Notes: generated from the sequence alone by a model not told the origin. A stretch of DNA of 64,000 nucleotides from Pleurocapsa sp. PCC 7319 (GCF_000332195.1 NZ_KB235922.1:5181322-5245321), one strand, 5' to 3'. Positions 18,520-28,205 are shown, counted from the first letter of the stretch. Numbers and translations are program-made.

Positions 18520-19420
18520 CCAACTCTTGCTCTTTAACTAAAGCTTTTGCTAAGAATTCGTCACTTAATTTCATAAATGCCTTGGAACCTCCAGAATTTG
18601 GCATGGCTAAAGTGACAGGGGTAAATAAATCAACTGCCTTGGCAACATTAACATCCATCGGAATTGATTGTTCAAATAATTGTTCAGGATAAAAGTCATC
18701 TTTAACTCTTTTCATAACCTGTTTATAATATCTGCCCATCAGTCCACCGGCAGAGAGAATAAACACAATTCCCAAAAGATTTACATCTAGAGGCTGAATA
18801 TTTTTATGGCTTTCTCTTAGTTTGGCAATTCTCCTTTCTAATAGTTGAATTCCCACTAAAGATAAAGGTTCGGGTCGCGCAGGCAACAGATAATAATTAC
18901 TAGCAGCAATACCACTACGGGTTAGTAGATTATATCCTGGGGCACAGTCAAGAATAATGAAATCATATTGATCGATGACTGGTTCAATAATTTGTTTGAT
19001 CAGAATTCTCTCAAAGTTATCCCAAACTTTTTGAAACTCTTGTTCATCATTTTCAACAGCTTGTTGATGTAACATTTCTGAGACTCGATACTCATCATAA
19101 AGTTCAATATCTCCCGGAAGTAATTCTAAACCATCTATTTCGCAAATATTGGGGACAATGATATCTTGAATCTCTAATTTACTCCAAGGATTAGGATTAA
19201 TTACATTATCCAGGAGATAGCTTAAAGTATGTTTCTTCTTACGTAATTTTGCAAAATCGTGGGGCGAGACCAAACTCAAGGTGGCACTAATTTGTGAATC
19301 TAAATCTAAAACTAATACACGCTTGTTATGTCTTTTAGCCAAACAGGTAGCAAGATTAACAGTTAGAGTAGTTTTACCTACTCCACCTTTCATGTTGACG
19401 GTGCTGATGATAGTTCCCAT
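18506..19420 (-). CDS. ParA/Soj-family ATPase
   Basis: In this 304-residue protein the deviant Walker A is MKGGVGKTT (residues 10-18, with signature Lys11 and Lys16). Walker A' is VLVLDLDSQISATLS and Walker B is YDFIILDCAPG. These mark the ParA/MinD group, which forms ATP-dependent dimers that bind DNA or membrane to position cargo. No parB and no obvious parS cluster lie nearby, so it is probably not a chromosome-partition pair. It overlaps the PEP-synthase-like gene by 14 bases, an unusual pairing. An AGGA lies upstream of the ATG start. Confidence 0.88.
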   Translation of the reverse strand: MGTIISTVNMKGGVGKTTLTVNLATCLAKRHNKRVLVLDLDSQISATLSLVSPHDFAKLRKKKHTLSYLLDNVINPNPWSKLEIQDIIVPNICEIDGLELLPGDIELYDEYRVSEMLHQQAVENDEQEFQKVWDNFERILIKQIIEPVIDQYDFIILDCAPGYNLLTRSGIAASNYYLLPARPEPLSLVGIQLLERRIAKLRESHKNIQPLDVNLLGIVFILSAGGLMGRYYKQVMKRVKDDFYPEQLFEQSIPMDVNVAKAVDLFTPVTLAMPNSGGSKAFMKLSDEFLAKALVKEQELVAVT

Positions 19421-19923
19421 GTTTGAAATTCCTAACAGTCTCAGTTAACGTAAGTGTGCCAGAAGATATTGTGACAAGGATAAATCATAATATTTCCTAA
19501 AGTTTTTTAAGTCAATAAAGATAACTATACCTAGCAATAAATCTGGAGACTTGTGGGAATAATTTACTTTGGCGAACTCGTATTTAATCGAATACTGCTG
19601 ATTTTTATCAATCTAAAACAATTTTTGAGAGCTATAAAATATGAAGTTAATTTTAGAATAGTTAATTAAATGCAGTTTTTTTTAAAAAATTAGAACATAG
19701 TAGTTGGCAGCTTTTATTTAGTTAGTAGTTTTGAATTCTAAGCTGTAAATTGAGGGTCTATTAATGGCGGTATTTTAGGCAAAATTTCATGATTAAGGAT
19801 AAATCTTGGTTCCCTTTAGGCGATCGCTAGATCAACTAATTGACAATAGACTATTAACTATCGAGCAGTTAGCAGTTTAGGATAGATGTAGCAATAATTC
19901 AAACTACAGCTTGACTTAGAAGA
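19421..19923. other. Intergenic region, about 500 bp
   Basis: AT-rich spacer between the divergent ParA and CLC genes, with one HIP1 octamer near 19820. It should contain both promoters. No gene, RNA or clear operator is seen. Confidence 0.4.
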
Positions 19924-22545
19924 ATGAAAAATCTGCTTGCCAACTGGCGTAAATCTTCGTGGTTCGCAAGTAGTTCTCTAGATACTCGCTACGCACTGAT
20001 CGAAGCTTGTTTAATTGGGTTGTTTTCGGCGTTAGCTGCTGTATTACTTAAGCAGGGGATTAGCTGGCTAGGAGGATGGCGCATTCGGACAGTCCATATA
20101 GTAGGGGCAAAAATCGTCTTACCTTTGGTAGGTTTGATTTTAGGCACTTTAGCAGGGGCGGTTATCGAGCTATTATCTCCCTCTGCTGCCGGTGGTGGTA
20201 TTCCTCAAGTAAAAGCAGCCTTGGCTAAATACCCCATTATTTTGAACCTCAGAACAGCTTTAGTGAAAACTCTGGCAACTATCTTAATTGTTGGGGCAGG
20301 TTTTACTTTAGGTCGTCGTGGCCCGACAGTACATATTGGTGCGGCATTAGGGGCGCAAGTTAGTCGCTGGATTCCTAATTCCCCTACTAATCGTCGTCAA
20401 ATGATTGCGGCGGGGGCAGCAGCCGGATTGGCGGCAGGATTTAATACTCCTATTGCCGGAGTCTTGTTTGTAGTCGAAGAGTTGATGCGAGATATTTCCG
20501 GTTTAACTCTCGAAACGGCGATCGCTGCCTCTTTTACGGGAGCGGTTGTTTCTCGGATTTTAGGTTCAGCGGATCTTAATGTGCCGTTGGCAGTAATCGA
20601 CTCGGCTCGTCGGGGCAGTTTTGCCCCTCCCGAAATTCCTTTTTATATCTTGCTGGGTATCCTAGCGGGTATCCTTGGAGGGGTTTTTAACCGTGCCATT
20701 ATTAGAGGCATGAAGTTTAGTCGCCGTTTGCCGTTTCCCATCCCACTTCGTATTGGCTTAGCAGGATTGATTTCGGGAACCATCGTCGCTTGGCTACCGC
20801 CCTTTTTTCAGGATAATGCTGGTTTAAGAGAACTACTGATTGCCGGACAATTCTCTTGGCAAATGACAGCTTTAGTATTTGTCGCCCAGTTTTGTCTCAC
20901 CATCTTAGCTTATAGTGCCGGTGCGCCTGGTGGCTTGTTTGCTCCGGCTTTGGTCTTGGGTTCGGCTTTAGGATATCTAGTAGGGGCTGCTGAAGTTGCC
21001 CTAATTAGTTCTGAATCTGCTTATACTTTTGCGCTAGCAGGTATGGGAGCTTTTTTTACGGCAGTGGTGCGAGTTCCGGTCACGGCAATTATCATTGTCT
21101 TTGAAATGACTGCCGATTTTAACTTGGTATTGCCTCTGATGATTAGTTGTGCAATTGCCTATATTGTCGCAGAAAGTGTTTCTCAGGGGTCTTTATATGA
21201 ACATTTATTAGAAGCTAGTGGCATTGAATTAACCGAAGAGCATCCCCAAAACGACTTTATGGCAGAACTGACAGCAGATGATGTCATGCAGTCAAGGGTA
21301 GAAACTTTTCCCAGCAACCTAACTCTTCCAGAGTTAATTCAAGCTATGTCGCGATCGCATCATCGTGGTTTTCCTGTGGTGGAGGAAGGAAAATTAGTAG
21401 GCATTATTACTCAATCAGATATTCCTGAAGATAGCCAAAAAAACGCCGCTACTTTACTTAAAGATATTATGACCTCCCAGCCCATCTCAGTTAGTCCTGA
21501 TACTTCTCTAGCTGATGTACTTTATCTGCTGAACCGTTATCAATTGTCACGTTTGCCGGTAACGGAAGGTTATAGACTACTGGGAATTATTACCCGTAGC
21601 GATATTATTAAAGCTGAAGCCAAACAGTTGAATTGCGAGCATCAACCAAAGGCTAGATTTGAACCTTCCTATGTGGTCTATCAAACTCGTTCCCCAGCTA
21701 CAGGAAAAGGTCGGATTTTATTGCCCGTAGCTAATCCTGAGAATATTCAGGCCTTGGTAGAAATTGCTGGTGTAATTGCCAGATACCATCAGTATGAAAT
21801 TGAATTTTTACAGGTCATATGCGTACCCAATCATATTTTTCCAGCACAGGCAGGGGTAGAAACCGCCAAAAATCGACAGTTGATGCAAAGTCTAGAAAAC
21901 TGGGGCAGCAAATTAGCTATTCCCGTGCATACTCAAATTCGCGTTGCTACCGATGTTAGTGAAGCAATTTTGGAAACCGTTGCCAGAGAACATATAGATT
22001 TACTTTTGATGGGTTGGAAAAGTCAAACCATTAGTATTGAGTCAATTTTTGGAACTGTAACTGACTCTTTGATTAAACAAGCAAGTTGTGATTTGATGCT
22101 AGTCAAACTTGGCAAATCACCTCATGCTTTTCCTCAAGAACGCGATCTGCGACATAAGTGGCTTATTCCGACTACAGGAGGCGATCGCATTAAGAAACTA
22201 TTAACTATTTTACCCCCTCTGGCTGGTTTGGATTGTGTACCGCCAAAGTTACAGCTATGTCATATCTATCCTCCAGACGAATCTAAGCCTTCTACTAATG
22301 ATTTTCAGCAAGCTACTGAGTTGCTCAGAAACGCTATGAACTGCCCAATTATTCCGTTACTAATTCCTTCCTACTCGGTTTCTGAGGCTGTTGTTCACCT
22401 TACTCGACGTAAAAAGTATGGTTTAGTCATTTTAGGGGCTAGTAACGAAGGTATGCTCCAAAATGCTGTCAAAGGCAATATTCCTCATGCGATCGCTAGA
22501 CAGACAGAAACCACAGTAATTATTTTTCGTAGTTTTAATCAGTAA
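19924..22545 (+). CDS. CLC chloride transporter with CBS pair and two USP-like domains
   Basis: This 873-residue protein has a CLC membrane domain (about 25-430), two CBS domains (about 445-555, DDVMQSRVETFPSN and IMTSQPISVSPDTSL) that usually bind adenine nucleotides, and a long C-terminus with two universal-stress-protein-like folds (ending ILGASNEGMLQNAVKGNIPH). The anion filter SAAGGGIPQ (87-95) is normal in form. At the gating motif, where many CLC proteins have GREGP, this one reads GRRGP (130-134), so the gating glutamate is replaced by Arg132. That predicts channel-like or altered coupling. It probably moves chloride across the plasma membrane under energy control. It starts at an ATG and is a single-gene unit. 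Confidence 0.93.
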   Translation: MKNLLANWRKSSWFASSSLDTRYALIEACLIGLFSALAAVLLKQGISWLGGWRIRTVHIVGAKIVLPLVGLILGTLAGAVIELLSPSAAGGGIPQVKAALAKYPIILNLRTALVKTLATILIVGAGFTLGRRGPTVHIGAALGAQVSRWIPNSPTNRRQMIAAGAAAGLAAGFNTPIAGVLFVVEELMRDISGLTLETAIAASFTGAVVSRILGSADLNVPLAVIDSARRGSFAPPEIPFYILLGILAGILGGVFNRAIIRGMKFSRRLPFPIPLRIGLAGLISGTIVAWLPPFFQDNAGLRELLIAGQFSWQMTALVFVAQFCLTILAYSAGAPGGLFAPALVLGSALGYLVGAAEVALISSESAYTFALAGMGAFFTAVVRVPVTAIIIVFEMTADFNLVLPLMISCAIAYIVAESVSQGSLYEHLLEASGIELTEEHPQNDFMAELTADDVMQSRVETFPSNLTLPELIQAMSRSHHRGFPVVEEGKLVGIITQSDIPEDSQKNAATLLKDIMTSQPISVSPDTSLADVLYLLNRYQLSRLPVTEGYRLLGIITRSDIIKAEAKQLNCEHQPKARFEPSYVVYQTRSPATGKGRILLPVANPENIQALVEIAGVIARYHQYEIEFLQVICVPNHIFPAQAGVETAKNRQLMQSLENWGSKLAIPVHTQIRVATDVSEAILETVAREHIDLLLMGWKSQTISIESIFGTVTDSLIKQASCDLMLVKLGKSPHAFPQERDLRHKWLIPTTGGDRIKKLLTILPPLAGLDCVPPKLQLCHIYPPDESKPSTNDFQQATELLRNAMNCPIIPLLIPSYSVSEAVVHLTRRKKYGLVILGASNEGMLQNAVKGNIPHAIARQTETTVIIFRSFNQ

Positions 22546-22829
22546 AGTGTCTAACACTACAGATCATTTTAATGATTTAAATCAAAATATCTCTAAGTTA
22601 TTTTAGGAAGCAATTTTTTTTTAAGGGTTGCTTAGCATTTGCTTGTCAAAAATGACAGTGGTCTTTAATTAAAACTTAAAGTTTGTGGAGCTGTATTGTT
22701 GCAGATTTTGACAATTTACTTACATCTCAAAAATATTCTTTATATTGGATATATATATCCGTTACGAACTCTTTAAATTTTAAATATTTCTTTAACTAAA
22801 TCATTGTAAATACAAGGTAAATAAGACCC
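22546..22829. other. Intergenic region with possible terminator and an AT palindrome
   Basis: After the CLC gene, AAGCAA (22608-22613) and TTGCTT (22628-22633) can pair around a T-rich loop, a weak terminator candidate. A palindrome GGATATATATATCC lies at about 22747-22760 ahead of the zinc-ribbon gene. Its role is unknown. Confidence 0.35.
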
Positions 22830-23045
22830 ATGAATAATAACTCTTGTCCCTGCTGTTCCGGCTCAATGCTTCGCCACCTAGGAAACCAGCGTAGTTACTG
22901 GTTCTGTTCTCATTGTCGTCAAGAGATGCCCGACTTAGAGACAAAAGCTACAGCAACCACAAAAAATAAAATTCAGCTTAATTCATCTTTAATTCAAGCG
23001 GCAATATCTTCTCAGCAAAAAACTGAACCAATACCAGTTGTGTGA
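22830..23045 (+). CDS. Small zinc-ribbon protein
   Basis: A 71-residue protein with two CxxC knuckles: CPCCSG at residues 6-11 and CSHCRQ at about 27-32, with aromatic residues between (RSYWF). This is a compact zinc ribbon, followed by a Thr/Lys/Gln-rich tail. Similar short proteins recur in cyanobacteria. It may bind nucleic acid or a protein partner; the function is unknown. Start at an ATG. Confidence 0.72.
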   Translation: MNNNSCPCCSGSMLRHLGNQRSYWFCSHCRQEMPDLETKATATTKNKIQLNSSLIQAAISSQQKTEPIPVV

Positions 23046-23364
23046 AATTATTAATTTATTTAGTTGCTTTATTTACAAGTAGATAATTGTCATGACTTGA
23101 TAACTTAGTTTTTGGCTATGATTTTAACATTTGAGATGTTAAGCTACAGCTTATATCTAAAAATACACTGAAATATTTTTTCACAAACTTCAAGATTTTA
23201 ACAGATAAAACAAATTATTATCAGAATAACCTTTGATAAATATCTGTATTATTCTCCACTTTTTTTGAATAGACTCACATTAATAAATGTAATGTAAAAT
23301 TTTGATGTTTCACATTTGTTTTTAATCATGATAATTTTGAGCTAGAAAACTTGGCAAATATGGT
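23046..23364. other. Intergenic region, 319 bp
   Basis: Very AT-rich spacer between the zinc-ribbon gene and the convergent SLC13 permease gene. No hairpin with a T-run and no open frame of interest were seen. Confidence 0.35.
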
Positions 23365-25155
23365 TTATAAACCATACAAACCAATAATTAGGGCGGGAGT
23401 AATTAGAGTGATAATAAGACTTAATGGTGTTCCTAAACGAATGAAATCAATGAATCGATATCCCCCTGGTCCATAAATCATAGTATTTGTCTGGTAGGCA
23501 ATGGGAGTCATAAAGCTATTGGAAGCAGCAAAAGTAACTGCCATCATAATGGCAAAAGGATTTAAATCTAGTGATTGAGCTACTTGAACACCAAGAGGAA
23601 TCATCAGTAAAACAGCGGCATTATTAGACAAAATTGAGGTCAAGATTGTTGTAATCAGATAGAAGAACAACAAAATCCAGTAACCTGATAAATTGTTGCC
23701 AATAAATAATATAGGCTTGGCTAAATATGCCGTTGCACCGGAATTTTGCATTGCTGTCCCCAAAGGAATTAATCCAGCTAATAAAAAAATCACATCCCAA
23801 CGCACTGCACCATAAATTTCTCCTGGTTTGAGGCAGCCAGTTAAAACCATCAAGACCACACCAGCCAAGGCACTAACCAAAATTGGTGCTAAATTAAATG
23901 CCGCAGTCAGAATTACCGCCAAACAGATAAAAACTGCAACCATAGCTTTGTCTAGCCTTAAGTTTTCTACATCTCGTTGCTCTAAGACTAGTAATTCACG
24001 GGAAGTCTGCAAACCTAAAAAACTTTGTTTAGGACCTTGAACTAAGAGTAAATCACCAAAACGTAAGGGAACTTTCCCTAGTCTGTCTCTTAGTACTTCC
24101 TGTCCTCGGCGAATTGCCAATACGGTAGCATTTCGTCGTTGGCGAAAACGCAAATCTTTCAGGGTTGCGCCAATAAAACGGGAGTTAGATAGAATCAAAA
24201 CCTCCCCAATTTTTTCTTCTCCCGTATTTAACTCTGCCTCTAATTGCTCTTGATTGAACTTGACATCAGGTAAAATTTCAATACCTCTTTCAGCTTTAAT
24301 TTGTAGAAGAGTATCTTTGCTACCTCTTACTATTAAAATATCTCCAGCTCTAATTTTTTTGTCGGCAATTGGTTGGGGAAAATGAGTACCATTATGGATC
24401 ATTTCTAATACGTCAACATCAAACTTACGCTGGATCTCGCTTTGACGTAGCGTCTGCCCAATAAGACTAGATCTAGGAGAAACTACGACCTCAGTGACAT
24501 ACTCTTTGATTTCATAGTCTTCACTCAAACGGCCGGTCTTACCAGTTTTATGATTACGCAAAATTCTCGGTGCGACAATCACGATATACAATAAACCAAT
24601 AAAAAAAATAATAATTCCTAACTTTGTAAACTGAAATAATTGAAACTCTCCTTGACCTAATTTTTTCGATAAACTACTGGCTAAAATATTAGTTGAAGTG
24701 CCAATTAAAGTTAATGTCCCCCCTAAAATAGAGGCGAAAGACAAGGGCATCAGCAATTTAGAACTGGCAATTCCTCTCTTTTGGGCAAAATCTTCAATGA
24801 TGGGAATAAAAATTGCCACTACTGCCGTATTATTGATAAATGCACTAATCGGTCCCACGATTATACCCATTACAGCAATCTGCTGATAAATATTTTTGCC
24901 ACTCCAGGACAACAGTAAATCTCGCACAACCTGAATTGCTCCCGTTCGAGTCACACCTGCACTAAGGATAAACATCGCCATCACTGTAATTGTCGCCGTG
25001 TTTCCAAACCCTGCAATCCCTTCTTCGGGGGTAACTAACCCCAGCAACATCAAAATGATTGCAACCATGATGGCTGTTAAGTCCACAGGAAACCATTCGA
25101 AGATAAACGCAACCAAAGCTAGGGTTAGAATACTAAAAGTCAGATAAATCTCCAT
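23365..25155 (-). CDS. SLC13-family anion permease with two TrkA-C domains
   Basis: A 596-residue permease. N-terminal and C-terminal membrane halves (FNLAPILVSALAGVVLMVLT in the second) flank a soluble middle with two TrkA_C/RCK_C domains (VVVSPRSSLIGQTLRQSEIQ and ILSNSRFIGATLKDLRFRQR). The substrate-site hairpins include GTSTNILASS in the first half and SFMTPIAYQTNTMIYGPGGY in the second. Members move sulfate, dicarboxylates or similar anions, usually with sodium; several cyanobacterial ones are sulfate transporters. It starts at an ATG and stands alone. Confidence 0.9.
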   Translation of the reverse strand: MEIYLTFSILTLALVAFIFEWFPVDLTAIMVAIILMLLGLVTPEEGIAGFGNTATITVMAMFILSAGVTRTGAIQVVRDLLLSWSGKNIYQQIAVMGIIVGPISAFINNTAVVAIFIPIIEDFAQKRGIASSKLLMPLSFASILGGTLTLIGTSTNILASSLSKKLGQGEFQLFQFTKLGIIIFFIGLLYIVIVAPRILRNHKTGKTGRLSEDYEIKEYVTEVVVSPRSSLIGQTLRQSEIQRKFDVDVLEMIHNGTHFPQPIADKKIRAGDILIVRGSKDTLLQIKAERGIEILPDVKFNQEQLEAELNTGEEKIGEVLILSNSRFIGATLKDLRFRQRRNATVLAIRRGQEVLRDRLGKVPLRFGDLLLVQGPKQSFLGLQTSRELLVLEQRDVENLRLDKAMVAVFICLAVILTAAFNLAPILVSALAGVVLMVLTGCLKPGEIYGAVRWDVIFLLAGLIPLGTAMQNSGATAYLAKPILFIGNNLSGYWILLFFYLITTILTSILSNNAAVLLMIPLGVQVAQSLDLNPFAIMMAVTFAASNSFMTPIAYQTNTMIYGPGGYRFIDFIRLGTPLSLIITLITPALIIGLYGL

Positions 25156-25351
25156 TTAGCTTGGTCTGAGTAATCAATAATATAAACCTGTTAATTATAC
25201 TCATGGTCAACTTAAGCTCGCTGCAATATCGAACCCTGTTAGAACAGATATTTTACAAGCGGATTTTGTATAATGAGGAACAAAAAGTAGCGGTTGATAC
25301 AGAATTTATGATATATTTGTGAATGTGTAAAAAGAAAATCAAAAAAATCCA

Positions 25352-25543
25352 ATGTCTATTCAAAACCAAGCTCGCTCTTTGCTAACGCGCCAACAAAAAT
25401 TAGTCATGAAGCGTAAACAATCTATGCTGGCTCGGACTGCTACCGAAATTGGCGTAGATGTCGATCCCCAATTTCACAGTCATATTCAAGGTAAAACAAT
25501 TAACGATATAGGTAGTAATCGTAGCAACGCTGCGATGAGCTAA
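25352..25543 (+). CDS. Small basic protein of unknown function
   Basis: A 63-residue protein starting MSIQNQARSLLTRQQKLVMK, with a strongly basic N-terminal half (KRKQSMLAR) that could bind nucleic acid or membrane. The second half is neutral. It lies 8 bases after AAGAAAATC, without a strong Shine-Dalgarno. I believe similar short proteins occur in cyanobacteria but cannot name a family. Confidence 0.55.
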   Translation: MSIQNQARSLLTRQQKLVMKRKQSMLARTATEIGVDVDPQFHSHIQGKTINDIGSNRSNAAMS

Positions 25544-25805
25544 AGACTAAACTAACTTTCAAAAAAATTTAATAACTTAACTTTAAAGCAAATGCGACTT
25601 ATTTTGAGGCATTTGGCATTACCTAAGAAATGGGGTGTATTTCTAGTTTAGAAGCACCTCATTTTTTGAGACAGAATCCCACAACTCTTCATGGAGAAGA
25701 TGTACTGCTAGGTTTTGTTCTGAATTTAAAAAATAAACTGTTACACCGTTGTGGGTAATTTGAATCTTGCCGTCCAGTCTGAGAGGATGTCTGAAAAGTA
25801 TTAGA

Positions 25806-26134
25806 TTATGCCAACCTTCTTAACATCAAACGAATCATAGCGACTCGAATCATAGTTTCGGAAGTGGCAGGTAAAACTTCATAATCTTTGTTCAAACGGC
25901 GACACCAATTGAACCAGCCGAAAGTACGCTCGACTACCCAACGTCGGGGTAAAATCTTAAATCCTTTCTGTTGGTCTGAACGTAGGACAGTTTCTATTAT
26001 CCATCGATAGGTGTCCATGACCCATTCATTTCATAAATTCCTCTCCTCTATATCCCCCATCAACCCAAATTTTGGCGTTTGGTCAAAATTTTGTCTGTTC
26101 TTTTTTGACTTTTGCCAAGACTAACTTAGCACCT
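25806..26134 (-). pseudogene. IS5-family transposase, C-terminal part (broken)
   Basis: This is the downstream part of the transposase whose first part is at 28206-28676. Read through the insertion, the frame continues AGAKLVLAKVKKEQTKF, a TGA where a Trp codon is expected, then [15 protein letters not shown], the second catalytic Asp region (DGGY). A duplicated 4-base CATT at 26023-26030 then shifts the frame. After it comes the conserved end [20 protein letters not shown], which carries the catalytic Glu. The protein cannot be made. Confidence 0.9.
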
Positions 26135-26195
26135 GCTCTTTCCTGACTTTTCACGGCATCTTTGGAAAAGAGTATAAGTTAGGTAACAATGTTCG

Positions 26196-26588
26196 CTAAC
26201 CTTTGCTGAATCTTGATGCTTCCTCTACCAAATCCTCCAACCCCATTGAAAGTGTACTCATCCCTCGCTCCAATGCTTCAATTCGGCCACGACGAGATAG
26301 AGCTTCAACCGCGTTCAAATAATCTTTACTTCCAGCTTTGCCTAAATATCGATGACGAGATGGAGTCCCATTTTTGGTGACAAAAATCGGTTCATGGGAC
26401 ATCCATTTGTAATACCAATAACGACCCCCCTTTTGTCCTTTGGCTTGGTAACGGACAATCCAACAACCAGACGGAGCAATTTCTCCTTCAGAGCGGATGT
26501 CTTCAATATCTTGTTGGAGTTGTTTGAGAAGATGTTTAAGTTCATCTAGACGACTGGCTACATCCTTCTGTTGACGGGCATTGGGCAT
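26196..26588 (-). CDS. Passenger protein of the IS4-family element
   Basis: A 130-residue protein inside the element, 95 bases downstream of the transposase gene on the same strand. An N-terminal heptad-rich helix (RLDELKHLLKQLQQDIEDIR) should form a coiled coil. A compact basic and aromatic domain follows (KGGRYWYYKWMSHEPIFVTK, then RHRYLGKAGSKDYLNAVEAL), and a final helical tail. The RYWYY..RYLGK pattern recalls small proteins of mobile elements, perhaps DNA-binding, but I cannot name the family. It is not needed for simple transposition in Tn5-like elements, so it is either a regulator or cargo. Start at an ATG. Confidence 0.7.
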   Translation of the reverse strand: MPNARQQKDVASRLDELKHLLKQLQQDIEDIRSEGEIAPSGCWIVRYQAKGQKGGRYWYYKWMSHEPIFVTKNGTPSRHRYLGKAGSKDYLNAVEALSRRGRIEALERGMSTLSMGLEDLVEEASRFSKG

Positions 26589-26683
26589 AGTTAAGACCAG
26601 AAAAAGTCCTAATTCATTATGTAATAAAGTTCGCTAACCAAATCCTTATCCTACTCCCGCACCTCGTAGCAATCAACTCCCTC

Positions 26684-28084
26684 CTAAACTTTAAAATGGG
26701 AGCGTAATTGCCATCCTTCACACAAAGATTGCAATTCTAAAAATCCGCGCCATAAAACGGTAATACCAATATTACTTTTCTTTCGATGACTCAAGTAACC
26801 GCCCAAACGAGCTACAGCTTGCATCGCCCAGGCTACCGTCAAATCTACTACGGGGACTGATTTTCTTCCTTTGGCAGCTAAAACCTCAAGTTGTACCTCA
26901 TTTAAAACCGAAGATGCCGGTGCTTCTGGTTCGGTTCGATTTAAATAAGTCATTTTTAACAATTGTGCCGCAATATTTGTTAAAAATCCTAATAATACCT
27001 GCATACTATTTCCAGATAGACGATAGCTTTCCGCCTTACATCCTGACTTGAGAATTTTATGATATTCTTCAATTCGCCAACGGTAAGTGTACCACCGTAA
27101 AATGGTTTGTGCCTGTTCCTCATTTGTAACGGGTTCTGTAGTCAAGATCATCCATTCTACGCGTTCACAGCCCTCTGGGGGGTCAATTTCTACGGCATAA
27201 ACCCCATAAACTTCAAAAGATTCTGGTTCTTTAATTCTGGCGGGACTACGAAGTTTAATAGGTGCATATCTAATTGCCAAAACTGCGATTCGCTCTGTCC
27301 TCTGTTTGGTTTTGGCTAGTTCTATCGCTACTTCCATCTTGATCGGTTGGGATGGTAGCCATGACCATAGATAACTGTTTTCTCCCTCAAGTGCTCGATT
27401 ATGTGCTGCTCTTACTACTAACCCTGTATTTGAGGTTTTACTGACTTGAGCAAAGACTTCCGCAATGTCCCCTTCTCGGTCAAATACATGGATAATTTTG
27501 GGCCTTGTAGGCTCTGGAACGGAGATTTTTAAGAGTTTTTCGACTTCTTTGAGAGCTTCTATCCATTTATAAGATTCTTTCTCTTCAATTGGGCGTTTTC
27601 TGGCTTCTGCTTGTTTTTTCTTCCTCTGTTTCTTCGTTAGATTTTCCCCTTTTTCTTCATGCTCTCGATGCCACAGTTTTTCTGTTAGTAATCCTATTGG
27701 TTGTCCATTGTCGGCATCAAGGGCTAAGGTGCTATGTAGAATTAGTCCATTTCCCCCATTGCCAATCGGTCCATATTCGGCTCTTTTGTCGAGGATTTTT
27801 TTGTAATCGAGATAGGTTGTATCTCCCACTGCTAATACGATGGGGAGTGCTTTAATCTGAGCTGCTGTTTGAAGATGATAGGGTTGGCACACACTGCTTA
27901 AGCTAGTTTTCGGATTGGCAAAGAATTCATAAGCTCTTTTCAGGTCACTTGCTCTCTCAAAAATCTCTGAGAGTGGCTTGCCATATTTTAACGATAATCT
28001 TGATTCGATGAACATCGCCCTTTTGGTTAAACGTTGATCTCCAAAGTCGCATTTTTCCGTTATTGAATTTTTGGTCTGATTCAT
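26684..28084 (-). CDS. IS4-family transposase (Tn5-like)
   Basis: A 466-residue DDE transposase. The N-terminal DNA-binding domain begins with DFGDQRLTKRAMFIESRLSL. The first catalytic Asp is in VLAVGDTTYLDY, the second in IHVFDREGDIAEVF. The YREK signature is YTYRWRIEEYHKILK with the same spacing as in Tn5 (Tyr, Arg+3, Glu+7, Lys+14), carrying the catalytic Glu. Tn5-like enzymes cut and paste through hairpin intermediates. Length is normal and no frameshift is seen, so it should be functional. Start at an ATG 126 bases inside the right end. Confidence 0.95.
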   Translation of the reverse strand: MNQTKNSITEKCDFGDQRLTKRAMFIESRLSLKYGKPLSEIFERASDLKRAYEFFANPKTSLSSVCQPYHLQTAAQIKALPIVLAVGDTTYLDYKKILDKRAEYGPIGNGGNGLILHSTLALDADNGQPIGLLTEKLWHREHEEKGENLTKKQRKKKQAEARKRPIEEKESYKWIEALKEVEKLLKISVPEPTRPKIIHVFDREGDIAEVFAQVSKTSNTGLVVRAAHNRALEGENSYLWSWLPSQPIKMEVAIELAKTKQRTERIAVLAIRYAPIKLRSPARIKEPESFEVYGVYAVEIDPPEGCERVEWMILTTEPVTNEEQAQTILRWYTYRWRIEEYHKILKSGCKAESYRLSGNSMQVLLGFLTNIAAQLLKMTYLNRTEPEAPASSVLNEVQLEVLAAKGRKSVPVVDLTVAWAMQAVARLGGYLSHRKKSNIGITVLWRGFLELQSLCEGWQLRSHFKV

Positions 28085-28205
28085 TCATAACTTACAATCG
28101 GCTCAATTATTTTGCTCTATCGAGAGCGCAGATTTCTCTAAATGAGTAATTGTTAGCGAATATTGTTACACAACTTATATTTCCTCCAAAAGATGCCGTG
28201 AAAAG

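Noticed and set aside
18506-19420. Plasmid or chromosome partition locus
   Set aside because: A ParA-type ATPase is present, but no parB, parS-like palindromes or replication gene accompany it.
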